NCBI GenBank assembly: GCA_013399855.1
Contig: VXAY01001313.1
Location: forward strand, 1,287,084 to 1,351,083
Length of the DNA stretch: 64,000 bases
Origin: Oxyruncus cristatus
Lineage: Eukaryota; Chordata; Aves; Passeriformes; Cotingidae
Reading direction: 5' to 3'
A program made the translations under genes and the position numbers. The notes beneath the pieces were generated by a model, which did not search any database, was not told where the DNA came from, and worked only from the letters and a program-made list of their open reading frames with translations. Shown here piece after piece: positions 11,191 to 21,666 of the stretch (positions within the stretch are counted from its first letter, which is position 1; each line of letters starts with the position of its first letter).

Positions 11191-12270
11191 TCACCAGCGT
11201 CACCTCATGTTCAGATGCAGCTCTAGTATATCCAGTCTTAAGAATAAACATCAGAAAATTCAAATGAAGAGTGCAGTTTTAAAAGAGTTGGGTTTTGGTT
11301 CTTGAAATTCAGGGTACAAACACTACGTGTGCAGAGCTCTCCAGATGTGAAACACCTGTATGTCACCTCTTGTGCGATTGCTGGGACATCACTGAGGTAC
11401 TTCCTTCACTTTTACTGTACAGAAAAAGGGTACTTGAACAGTTAAACACACTTTACAAGGCAGAGTAAAACATGTTAGTGACTGTCCCCCTGCAGTGAAG
11501 GGAAATTCTTGTTCTCTGATGGCTGACATTAGCCTTTTGGAAGAAAATTGTGGCTTCCCCTTCAGAAATTCAGCCACGTACAGCATTGGAAGAAAGGTGA
11601 AAAAACAACAGTTTTGAAAACAAGTGCCAATGGAGGTTTTTAAAAAGCCATTCAATAGAATATATAGCTCTAAACTATAAAAATAACATTATTTTATGTT
11701 AAGAATTTACTGGCAATATGGCAACAGACGTTTTAAAATGGACTGGAGAAGGGAGAAGGAAGAAATGTGTACTGAGTGACGGGTAGCTGTACACTTTTAA
11801 TGCTTCCTAACAGCTACCTTCTGTGTCTGTGCAGCACTGAAGTTGTAAGTTCAAAGATTGATTAATCATCCACTCAGATGCACCATAAAGTTTTAGAGTT
11901 TTTCCCTTGGTAGATGTCTGGAACATTTGGGGGGAAAAAAAAAAAAAAAAGCAGGCAATTTACAAACAGGGACAAGGAAACCTGAATAGCTGTTATGATT
12001 TAAACCAAGCATTTACTGATAAAAGCTGCCTACTCACTTTCAAGTACTTTGATCACAGAGGATTGAGGGAGTTGACTGTGGTATATCCTTCCTTACTGAA
12101 GACTTCTCTAAACTGGGGCATGCCAGTCCTGTGAGCCATTAAGTGTTTCTTGGTGTGACATGTAATTTCAGAATGTGTTGGTTTAGTAAATGATGCACTT
12201 TCATATTCAAGAGTTTTTCTGAAAGGTTAAAAAAAAAAAAAGGTAAAAAGAAAAGGAAGTTATATCCTAT
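11191..12270. other. unannotated noncoding stretch
   Basis: Unique sequence with a 16-A run at 11935-11950 and a 13-A run at 12229-12241. The A runs are not preceded by anything recognisable as a retrocopy. Confidence 0.55.
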
Positions 12271-12826
12271 TGTGGTGGTTTAACCCCAGCTGGCGACTAA
12301 GTACCCCATCTCCTGTCTGGAGGAGAGTTGGGGAAAAAAGTAAAATTAATGGATTGGGATAATAGCTGTTTAATAATTTAAACAAAATAAAATATGATAA
12401 TAATAATGATGATGATAATAGTAATAAAAAGGAGAGAGTGAAATAAAACCCCCGAAAGACAAGTGGTGCCCAGTACAGCTGCTCACCACCCTCTGCCCAA
12501 TATGCCCAGTCTGGGCTCCAGTAGCTCTTGGTGGCTCCCGTTAAACTCCCCCCTGTTTGTATACTGGGCATGATGCTCTGTGGTATGGAATATGCCTTTG
12601 GATAGTTTGGGTCAGCTGTCCTGGCCATGCTCCCTCCTGGCTTCTTGGGCACTTCCTCACTGGCAAAGCATGGGGAACTGAAAATCCTTGATTTGGAGTG
12701 AGCACGACTTAGCAATAACTACAACATCACTGTGTTATCAATGTTATTCTCCTACTGAATCCAAACCACAGCACTATACAGCTACTAGGATGAAAAATTA
12801 ACTCTATCCCAGCTGAAAACAGGACA
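12271..12826 (-). mobile_element. solo LTR, probably ERVL-like avian endogenous retrovirus
   Basis: It begins TGTGGTGGTTTAACCCCAGC and ends with CTATCCCAGCTGAAAACAGG then ACA, so TG...CA ends over 556 bp. Sense is the minus strand: start TGTCCTGTTTTCAGCTGGG, a TATA-like AGTATACAAAC (complement of about 12555-12565), then an interval rich in ATT/ATC triplets, and the GGGGTTAAACCACCACA end. I recognise this organisation from a very common neoavian LTR family (zebra finch ERVL-type LTRs); the family name is unverified. Flanks are CCTAT (12266-12270) and CCGAT (12827-12831), a 5-bp duplication with one mismatch, which suits ERVL. No internal viral region is present. The 151-codon minus frame over it is incidental. 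Confidence 0.85.
12392..12427. repeat. AAT/ATG triplet microsatellite inside the LTR
   Basis: ATGATAATAATAATGATGAT followed by GATAATAGTAATAAAAA. This LTR family normally contains such a triplet tract, so it probably came with the insertion. Confidence 0.75.
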
Positions 12827-13302
12827 CCGATGCAGATTTAATTCTGATGACAAAGCTGAGTTTTTTGTGGAAAGAGTTAGGAAAAGACATAGAATGGAAA
12901 TATTTTTCAGGTGTCAGTGAAGAAGTGAAACAGCTCTGTGCTCTTGAGTCTAAGACATCACTATGTCTTGAAGGCCATCATCTGGACATTGGTCATAATC
13001 ATTCCACATTCTCTTGTTCACTGGGACTCCTGCATGGAAAATCTAATTTTAAGTGCATCCTTGACATTTTCTCCCTCAGCAATAATTTGACATTTGCCAC
13101 ATCTTATTACTTATGAAACCTGACATCATGTCAGTCTTCTACCATGAACCTTCAGCCACTTCAGTTTTCCTCCTACTTAATTACAACCATGATTGAAGTA
13201 AAAATGTTAGCTGCTCTTCTACAGCAAGCACACTTATGGGTAAATTATGACATATCCAGATCATGTTTCTATATGTATTAGAATATTAATACAAGGATAA
13301 AA

Positions 13303-13336
13303 ATATATGTGTGTGTATATATATATTTATGTATAT
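13303..13336. repeat. TA/TG dinucleotide tract
   Basis: Alternating ATATATGTGTGTGTATATAT then ATTTATGTATAT. An imperfect microsatellite with Z-DNA-prone alternation. Confidence 0.85.
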
Positions 13337-14583
13337 TTGGCTGAGGATGCACGAACACATATGTATGTAAACATTTTGCAGAATGTGAATCTTCAACAGT
13401 GAACAACTGTTCTACTTTCTTTTCACTCTTATTGAAGTAAACACTTCCAAAGCTTTATACATCAACAATTTGCAAAATACAACTGGTTTTCAGTTTCCAT
13501 AGGTTAAGGCAGGCAAAGATTTACCCAACAGAAAACTATGCCCTAAAAAGAAATGAAAGTAGTGTGACTAAATTATAAGAGATCCTTTTAACTGTTGTGC
13601 TTTGATACAGCATTATCAGAAAGCTTAAAAAAAAAAAAAATCCCCTGTTGTGGTTGTGTGATCTCTAGAATTTCAGTCTTTTTACCTGCAGCTTTTGGTA
13701 CTGCTTTTTGGCTATTTGGAAAGCATTAAGTAGTAATGAATTTAAAGGCGTGTCTTCTGACTTGTTTTTATGCAAGCAGAGCTTATGTAAATGGTCTGAT
13801 AGTAAGGCAGTGATGAGAAAAATGTATATAGTGAAAAGTCATGCTGCTTCTCTGTAGAGAAAGCCACAGAAATATTCAGGATCTTCCCGTGGATAAATGC
13901 CTGTGACCAGAGACACGCTGATGGGGTCATGGCGATGGAGCAGAGGCCTGTAATGCTCAACACAGGGATATCAAATCCTGTTCCTACTCTGCTGCTGTGG
14001 AGGTTACTGAGTCCTCGGTGAGGTCCCAGAGTTTTTGTGACACCTTGGCTGAGCTCCAAGGGTGGCTGGAGAAGCAGCAGTTGGGTCTATCTTGCACTGT
14101 GCCCCTTGCCCTACCTCCAGAATTCCCACTGCTTCCTAACAAAGGTGTGAGCCCTCCTGACAGATCGCGGGTAGCACGTAGCACTGCATGTAGCTTATTC
14201 TCCTGTTTTACTTTCACAGAAAATCCAAACCCTGGTGGACTTACTTCCCAGAATAGATATTGTATTTTGCTGCTTGGGGATTTTGAAAAGTTTACTCATG
14301 CTCCAGATTCAGGCAGTGACACATCTCCTCTAGCAATAGGAGCAAGACCACGTATGCTGCTCTAGCATTTTGGGATGGGGAGCTGGCGAGGGAGTCTCAA
14401 GCTTCAGGGACAGGCTGGTTGGCATGGCTGTGCTGAAGAGGCAGAGTGCCTGCCTAAAAATTGCTCAGCGCTACGAAAGTGGATTGTGCATTGTAGGTGA
14501 AAATGGCAACTTAAACATTCCTATTTTTCTTGTAAAAAAAAGCAAGTTTTTCTCAGACATTTTCAGTTAAGTTCTGTTCCGGG

Positions 14584-14667
14584 TATGTATGCACGGGTGT
14601 GTGTATATATACATTTATGTTATACATATACATATGTGTGTGCATGTGTGCATACTGACATATATGC
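14584..14667. repeat. TG/TA/CA-rich alternating tract
   Basis: About 84 bases of alternating purine-pyrimidine steps: GGGTGTGTGTATATATACAT, then TATACATATACATATGTGTG and TGCATGTGTGCAT. A compound degenerate microsatellite. Confidence 0.8.
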
Positions 14668-15863
14668 CTCTTGTTTCTTCCAAATATAGATTATTTCCAA
14701 CCTTTATGTTCTTCCCTAACTTCAGCCCTTAAAATTTTAGATCCTTGTTTCTCTGTCCTTCATTTGTAGCAATCAGTGCACTGAGTGAGGTCTGCTCCTT
14801 GCTCTTTGAGTCCTGTCCACTGTGCTGGAGCTCAGCAGTTCCATTCCACAATTAGCCAGGCTCCCACCTTAGCCTGGAAAGACACTCTCCCCATTCCATC
14901 CTTCCTTGTTGCTCCCAGCTGACTATTGAGGCTACATCAGGATGAGGAGCGTGACATCAAAAATTCACTTCTGTGAGTGTGAAGACGAAGGCATGGCAGA
15001 AATCTGTAAAGTACTATTGCTACAGTGTGAAAAAAGCTTCTTTGAATCTGTTGAGTTCCAGCACCCAGTTTCCATATGGACACGGTAATTGAGAATTCTG
15101 GGGTATTAATGTTGGGCATTCTGTACAATAGAAAATATTCTGCTCTCCCTGGTGACTGAACAGAAGCAGCTGAGACTGATTTTTTTTCTCTTGCTACCAT
15201 CACTCACTTTTCATCTAAAAATGTCAACTGAGTTTCAGAGTGCAGTCTGAATTCATCTGGTCAAATTAACCTTCTCAATAGTCTTAAAGCGAGAGCTGAC
15301 CTTTGCTGAGGTATAACTTACGTCAAACGCTTTAAGGAAATCTTTGGAACTTACAGATTGTTCTGCAAGTGAGCTCCTGTCTTGAAATTAGGAACACTAT
15401 TTATTATATACGGAACTTGAATTTTGTAAAAACACAGCACAAAAAATCCCAATATTTTTCCTTGCAATCTGAAACAGAACCTTTAAATAGAGTCTCAGTT
15501 TCCACTGTAACAAAAAAATTCAAACTGTGAACCTGTTTGTTCATCTTATATGATCGATATTGACTATGCACTAGATTTCATTTTCAAGCATATAGTTTTC
15601 ACCTCTGTCTATGAAGAATTAATCTTGAGTATGATTATATTTCACCATTTTGGGAGGAAAGGAAAAGCTGAGAAAAATCCCTGCATGTCCCAGAACAGAG
15701 AAAGAAGAAAACCCGTAAATGACATCCACGGTATTTGAAGACTGAACCAGTCTATTGCAAACTCCACGATGTATTTTATTTTACATAACAAATGAAAATG
15801 AGGAAAAATACTGGTGGGAATGATAGAAAAGCTAAATTTGATACAACCATGTCTGGTTTTAGA

Positions 15864-15898
15864 TTTGTTTTTTGTTTTGTTTTGTTTTGTTTTTTTTT
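15864..15898. repeat. TTTTG-unit T-rich tract
   Basis: TTTTTTGTTTTGTTTTGTTT with a trailing T run. A pentanucleotide microsatellite. Confidence 0.8.
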
Positions 15899-16651
15899 CA
15901 TGAATTACAATGCTCAGGGCAGCAGTGCTATGTGTCCCTGTCCTGCCTCTTCAAGGACAGTTTTAATGTTTTCTCCTTTTTGGTTTGAAATCTGAGTAAA
16001 CATTGATTCTTGACTTACCTTGATCAGTATCTTATATTACAAGGGGTTTGTAAGGAAAAAATAACCAGGGTCAGCTGCAAGAATTCATTCAGATTGAGTC
16101 TTACACATATGACACACTTGTTTTAAAAGTGTGAATTGTAGGAGTTGCAGATTCTTTGCTGTTCTCAAACACCTGGCCCACTTTTTCTCCCAGGACTACA
16201 AGGGGCTGTCTAAAAAGATCCAGGAGCATAGAAATACCTCTATAAGCCCTGCTCTGCACTCAGAAGTATTTGTGACATTTTCCTTATAGTGCAGATCTTG
16301 AATACGTGGTTATTTCAGCAACTTAAAACAGAGGTGATGATGCTCAAGTTTAGTTTTCCCGGGGAAAATCTCAGTCAGAATTTCAAGCAGCAATTACAAA
16401 TAATCTGAGAAAACGAGAAGAATGCATTTTCATGTAATAATCAAAGAAACTTTGTTCCAAGTACAAAACAGCCTTGGGAAAGTGGAAATGAAGAAAGGAA
16501 TAACATAGGTAGGGCTAGAACTTTTCACATCTGTCCATCTTGCTGCTTAGATGGGTTACAGAAGTAACAAGTCTCTGTGTCCCCTGTGCTATGGAAGTGT
16601 GAGCTTGTGTGGCTTACTGTGAAGGATACCAGAAAATCTGTGAGGGCTGGC

Positions 16652-16675
16652 ATGAGTGTATGAGTGTATGAGTCT
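16652..16675. repeat. 8-bp tandem repeat, three copies
   Basis: ATGAGTGT, ATGAGTGT, ATGAGTCT in direct succession; the third copy has one change. Confidence 0.85.
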
Positions 16676-17020
16676 CTGTAGGCAGAAGGAGGCTCCATCA
16701 TTTAAGAGCCCTTCTTGTTCTCTTTCAGTGTAAGAAAAACAGATAAGCATTGGTTTGTTTATTTTTGCTATTGTATGTGGGGATCATGAAGGTCAAAGCA
16801 GATTTCTCTGTGTTACAACTCGCAGTGGCGAGGAGGAGTTGTCAGTACCAGGTTTTTAGCATCAATTTGGAATTTAGGTACCACGGAGATGGACTGAGAA
16901 TCACAAAAAAAATGAGCATCTGTTCAGCTTCCAGTGATGCTAAGCTTATTCCTCTGGCACAGATTTATTTATATGAAGTGAAGCACTGCAACAAAATGTT
17001 GGCTTAGCCTCAATCGGGTT

Positions 17021-18120
17021 TTTATTTTTATTTTTTTTTTTTTCAATCCAATATCATGAAAACCATTTCGTTTTGCTGCAGTTGTAAGTTTCAGTTCCAT
17101 TTTCATTTTTGGCATTGTGGAAAATTGTTCTCGCCAGGTAAATATTGACGGTTTATAAAGGCTCGTGTGAAAACCGAATGGAAATTGTGTGGAAATTCAG
17201 GGGCTGTCCTCAGTGTTATAAACCTTTCCTGCCACCGTCCTATAGGAAAATAATATGAAACTGTACTTGTATTTTCAAGTGCTTCAGCATATGAACTCAA
17301 AAGCCCAAGGCAGATTTCAGACGCATAGTTTTTGGTCAACTTAGAAATTGAAAAGCAGCTGTGTTTCATATAAAAGAAGCCCCCCAAGGTTAAATACCTT
17401 GGTTTAAAAGTAAGTTGTTTTGGATCTGCTGATAGCCTAAAGGATTTCAACAGGAAGATTCAAAGGTCTTAATGAAAATTTGAACATTGTCTCCTGAGAG
17501 CAGAATTTTGTGAGAGAATTCAGCCTGTCTGCTGAGGTTGGAACAGCCCTTGCAGCTGCGTTTCAGCACCTAGCCAGAACAAAAATGAAAACATAACTTA
17601 CTTTTTCTGCAGCCTCATTAAAATTGAACTAATTTTTGAGAACGTTATACTGTAGTTCCATGCTTCATAATAAACTGTTTGTTTTTTCCCCATATAAATG
17701 AGTGTGAACCATTAAGCTTTCAACAACAGCACCTAAAATAATGAGGAGGAACACATTTTTATAATGAGGATAATTGTAATTGCAGAACTTTTCAAGTGAT
17801 ACAGTAAATTTTCTCTCAGCTGTAAGATTGGCCTTTTTGTAAAATAAATGCTTTAGCTTATCTTTATGTTATTAGGCTCATTATAGAAGTCATTGTATAA
17901 AGTTTGGTGGCCTAAATTTTCCAGAACAAACTGACTAAAGCTTATCTTATGTTTAAAGTCTTTGAGTCTTTCAAAAGATTATTTACTTCATTATTGAAAT
18001 CCATTGGATTATTGCCATTTTTTTCACACAAATTTTCCTCTGCTACCTGCAATGGTTGTAGATAATTAATATACACTAAAAAATATTTATAATTATGAAC
18101 AGGAATCAAAATTTTCTGCA
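17021..18120. other. repeat-poor AT-rich stretch, candidate conserved noncoding DNA
   Basis: Apart from the T run at 17025-17043 there is no repeat. The part 17100-17460 keeps several CpG dinucleotides in an AT-rich setting (for example ATTGACGG, GGCTCGTGTG, AAACCGAATG, CAGACGCATAG). The part 17600-18110 is dense in homeodomain-like TAAT/ATTA cores, including TAATTGTAATTGCAG and GATAATTAATATACAC, with a CAGCTG E-box near 17818. This pattern fits a developmental enhancer region, but I infer it from composition only and cannot see conservation from one sequence. Confidence 0.3.
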
Positions 18121-19080
18121 CAGGAAAAAAGCCACTGGTGTCCAGGAAAGGTTAATCTAGCCTCACTAGCTGCTATCCTCATCAAGGATTCCCTGCTGTG
18201 TTCCCTATTGCCAGCCACGTAAAATGTTAAAACTCATGTTTCTCTGGGATGTAGTATACAAGTGACATAACTGCAATTGGATCATTACTTGGAATAACAT
18301 TTTTTTCCTGCTTTTTTTATGTAGTAGCCACAGGGTCAGAGGTAGTCAATTAGACAGGGCTTGCTCTGGTTCTTCACAAAGATAAGCAAACAGGAAGACA
18401 ATTAGTAAGAACATGTTCCTGCTACACAGGCTGTCACATTCACTCCCTTCTTTAGGGTTCAGGTCATGAAGGGGTGAGAAATGCTCCAGTTCTCCTTCAG
18501 CCTCCTGTTGTCCTTTAATTTAGTCAGTAGATCTCCACAGAATATATGGTTGATTTTACTCAGAAGTGCAATGAATTTGTCTTTTTGTATTTATTTCTAA
18601 GGAAATGCTTGATTTTCCCTTTTGAGGTCAAGGCACATAAGTGATCATACAGCATTTGGTGCTTCCAACTAGTAGGCTTTCTGGTCCAAAATCCAACATC
18701 AAAACCTAATGAATGAGCCTTCAGGGTTTAACTGAATTGCCAGAAAAAAAAGAACAAATCTCCCCGCACTTTGTGAGGAATTTATTTTTCTTCCTTCTTT
18801 TTTCTCTTCAGCTTTCGGGAACACAGATGCAAAGGGCTGAGCTGCTCCGAGTGGCAGACAGATTGATTTGTTCATATGTCAATTTAACAAAACAAACAGA
18901 ACTGACATCTAGATAAGAAATATCAGAGAGATCCGAGAAAATGTTGAAAAACACTAAGTGATGATTCATAAAATGATGTGGTTATTTATGTAAGGGCTTC
19001 CACCCCCCACGCCCATCTACCCACTGCAGTTCAAACAGGTTTTTCCTTTGAACCAGTTCATCACATAAAACATGAATCTA
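18121..19080. other. unannotated noncoding stretch
   Basis: No repeat or gene recognised. The short plus-strand frame at 18713-18916 has no domain. Confidence 0.5.
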
Positions 19081-19790
19081 GATCCAGTGAAACGTTTATT
19101 TAATTAACTGTCATCAGGCTGAGACAAAAAGAAAACTCTATCAGAATATGCTAAAAATAAGGATGGCAGCACAACAAAGTGATTGTGTCAAGGATCTAAG
19201 CTTTGGCTCAGAGCTCTCCTGAATATTGGTTTGCTTTTTCTGTTTGACTGCTCTCCTGTAGTGTTGAGCAGTCAAACTACAGCACCAAGGCCTCAGGCAA
19301 TGGATGTTCATTTTCACCAGACACCCAGCCCAGCACACTGTGATTAGCACCTCCAGATTCAGGGCTTTGCAATTCAGACTGCTAATACGCTTTTGGGCTG
19401 CCAGTTCTGATATGTGCATTAGTCTGAGCATCATCCCCTTTAATGTCACTTTTAAATGTTTAATAATCTGATTGTGATAAATGGTCTGGATATTTATCTC
19501 CTTCCTCACAGAGAATGATCCCATTAGCGAATTCAATAATTTCAAGAGGGTCAGGCTTCCTTGCCAGAGGCTCGAGTCGAATTTAGCACAGGATCCATTT
19601 CTTTCCATGCACCATGTCCCTACCAGATGTATTGTAAGGGTCCATTTTTTCCCCATCAAATAGAGTGTGAGCTGCCAAATATTAGTGTAAAAACCATTGC
19701 TGCTGAAAGGGTGCCCAACAACCCTGAGGCCCTTCAGCACAGCTAACCCTTTGCTTCCCCTGACACTTTGGATGTTCAAACATTCACGTT
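19081..19790 (-). other. longest open frame of the window (212 codons), probably noncoding
   Basis: The minus-strand frame 19779 to 19141 runs 212 codons from ATG to stop, the longest of the window. The predicted product starts MNIQSVRGSKGL and ends CCAAILIFSIF. It is rich in Leu, Lys, Ser and Ile and Cys, with no domain, signal peptide or clear transmembrane segment that I recognise. I see no Kozak-type context or polyadenylation signal that decides for a gene. The underlying DNA is free of known repeats and includes phrases such as GTGCATTAGTCTGAGCATCA that look like clustered factor sites. A perfect 12-bp hairpin lies at 19242-19277. A chance frame over conserved regulatory DNA is more likely than a gene; a lineage-specific gene is not excluded. 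Confidence 0.3.
19242..19277. repeat. perfect 12-bp hairpin with 12-nt loop
   Basis: GTTTGACTGCTC at 19242-19253 and GAGCAGTCAAAC at 19266-19277 are exact reverse complements, with loop TCCTGTAGTGTT. Confidence 0.9.
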
Positions 19791-21626
19791 ACTTATTCCT
19801 GGCTAAGAGACAAATGTATCTTTTCCGGCAGAAGGACACCCATTTCTGCTTGTCTCGTGGAAGAAAAATTCCATTTAAGTCAACAGAGAGAAGAAGACAG
19901 AACACAGCTAGTAGATTTTTCTTGTGACATATCCCTGTAAGACCTCAGGAAAAGTTTTGTTAATTATGTAAATAATACTAAATTACTGTTGCACTGTGTG
20001 ACTCTCTCTTATTGCCACCCACCCCTTTGTTCTGAAAATAAAATTTGGCGCATGTTTAGATTACAATGAGATCACTCTCATGCTCCAAGAATCTTCTTTA
20101 GGCTATTTTTTGCTCATGCCAAAGTAGTAGCCCTAGGTTTGAAAAAATTACTTGAGGTAGGAAAGTTTTGAAAAGTCCTATCTGAGACTGCCGGCACACA
20201 CTTCACTGAAACACATTGATTTAACCTAAAGAAATTCACAACTGCAGGGGGTTTTAGACACACTGGCCTTCTCCAAGTGATGTTTTAATTAGATATTTGG
20301 ATTTGATTATGGTGACTCAGAGATCATTAAGAGAGTAAGGAACTGCCTGAGCATATCCTGGGACTGAAATGATGGTATCGAGAGGACTTTGTGTCCCAGG
20401 CTTGTTGTGACGTCTGTCTGCTGCCGTCAGTTTTCTCAGGCTATTGACTCGGTCTCATAACACCAATCTGTTTTGCAGATTTTAGAGTCAGCTGACTTTA
20501 TTATCAATTACTTTTAACTAGGTGTTTTTCCTTCTTTTGCACATGTGTAAATTCATACAGTGAAATCCTTCTGGAGCGGTGGCTTGTGTCCTCGATTTCC
20601 CTCTCTGCTGATGGTAAGAAACTATTTGAATGGTCCCCATAATCTTCCTTTCCGTGGACAGGAATGGTATTAAAATGTAACATAAAAAATTACAGACAAA
20701 ACAGGCAGCTTTCATCTGCTCTGAGATTTACTGTGCAGTTATAAACCCATAACCATATCACAGACTGGAGTAGTTTGCCCTGCGTGCACACACACATGCA
20801 CTTTTTTTTGCCTGGTGCCTGTCATGAGGAGCAGCTGTAAATTCCCAGGGAGAGAGAGACAGAGACACTACGAAGTATGAAATCAAGTGTTTCATGCAGT
20901 ACCCTGGACTTTCTTTCCTTAATAGGAAAAGCCTTGCAGAGAACACTGAACACGGTAACTAGCAAAGACAAAAACTGTCTCAGCAAAGGAAATGCCAGTA
21001 GAAGAAGAAAGGGATTTTTATGCCAGTGGTCCTTATGATTTCATGAGGCAGATGCCTCATTCACATTCATGTCAACACAAGGAAAAGTCAAACCTTTCTA
21101 ATCTGTAAGGATAAAACCCATGAACTTGGAAGAAAAGAGCAGGAAAGATCTTTCTCAGCTGCATCTCCAAACTACTTCTTCCCTCTAGCAACCTGCTGGG
21201 ATGCTTGAAAACTGGGACTGTTAATGTCTGTCTCCAGAAACCACATCGCTGGTGCTCTGAGTGCCAGAGGGAGGAAACACTAAAGAAAATGGAGTTGTGC
21301 TGTCTCCTTCCCTGGACAGAGCCGGTGCCACCTTTCCCTTCCCGCTGTGATCTCCTCCCATGCACTGGGCACATACCACAGGGCACAAGTCTCTGCTGGA
21401 AACAGAGCAGAGTTGATCACTTGGCTCCCTGGCAGCCTCAGCCAGAGCCTGCCAGTGGGGCTAACGTTTTAGAAATCACTATTTGAGACTGCAGACAGGC
21501 AGGCAGGGAATCAAGATAGACAACACTAGACACAACTGGATTCCCCTGGGATATTCAGGGTACAAGCTGGATTCAGAAAGGCTTTTTTTAGCTATGACCA
21601 TCTTTCTATGCTGAAAGTTGCCTAGT

Positions 21627-21666
21627 TCTTTCTTCTTCTTTCTTTTTTTTTTTTTTTTTCCCCCTA
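21627..21666. repeat. pyrimidine tract (CTT units then poly-T and C5)
   Basis: TTCTTTCTTCTTCTTTC followed by about 19 T and CCCCCTACCC. All-pyrimidine on plus for roughly 40 bases; it gives a Lys-rich frame on minus. Confidence 0.85.

Larger units (their letters stand above)
12832..17020. other. unannotated noncoding stretch (4.2 kb)
   Basis: No gene is supported. Contents are two TG/TA tracts (listed separately), a 14-A run at 13627-13640, a locally GC-richer part at 13900-14200 open in several frames on both strands, a TTTTG-unit T-rich tract at 15864-15898 and a three-copy 8-bp repeat at 16652-16675. Confidence 0.55.

Noticed and set aside
12260..12715. 151-codon minus-strand open frame
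   Set aside because: It lies almost entirely inside the solo LTR and includes its triplet repeat, so it is not a gene.
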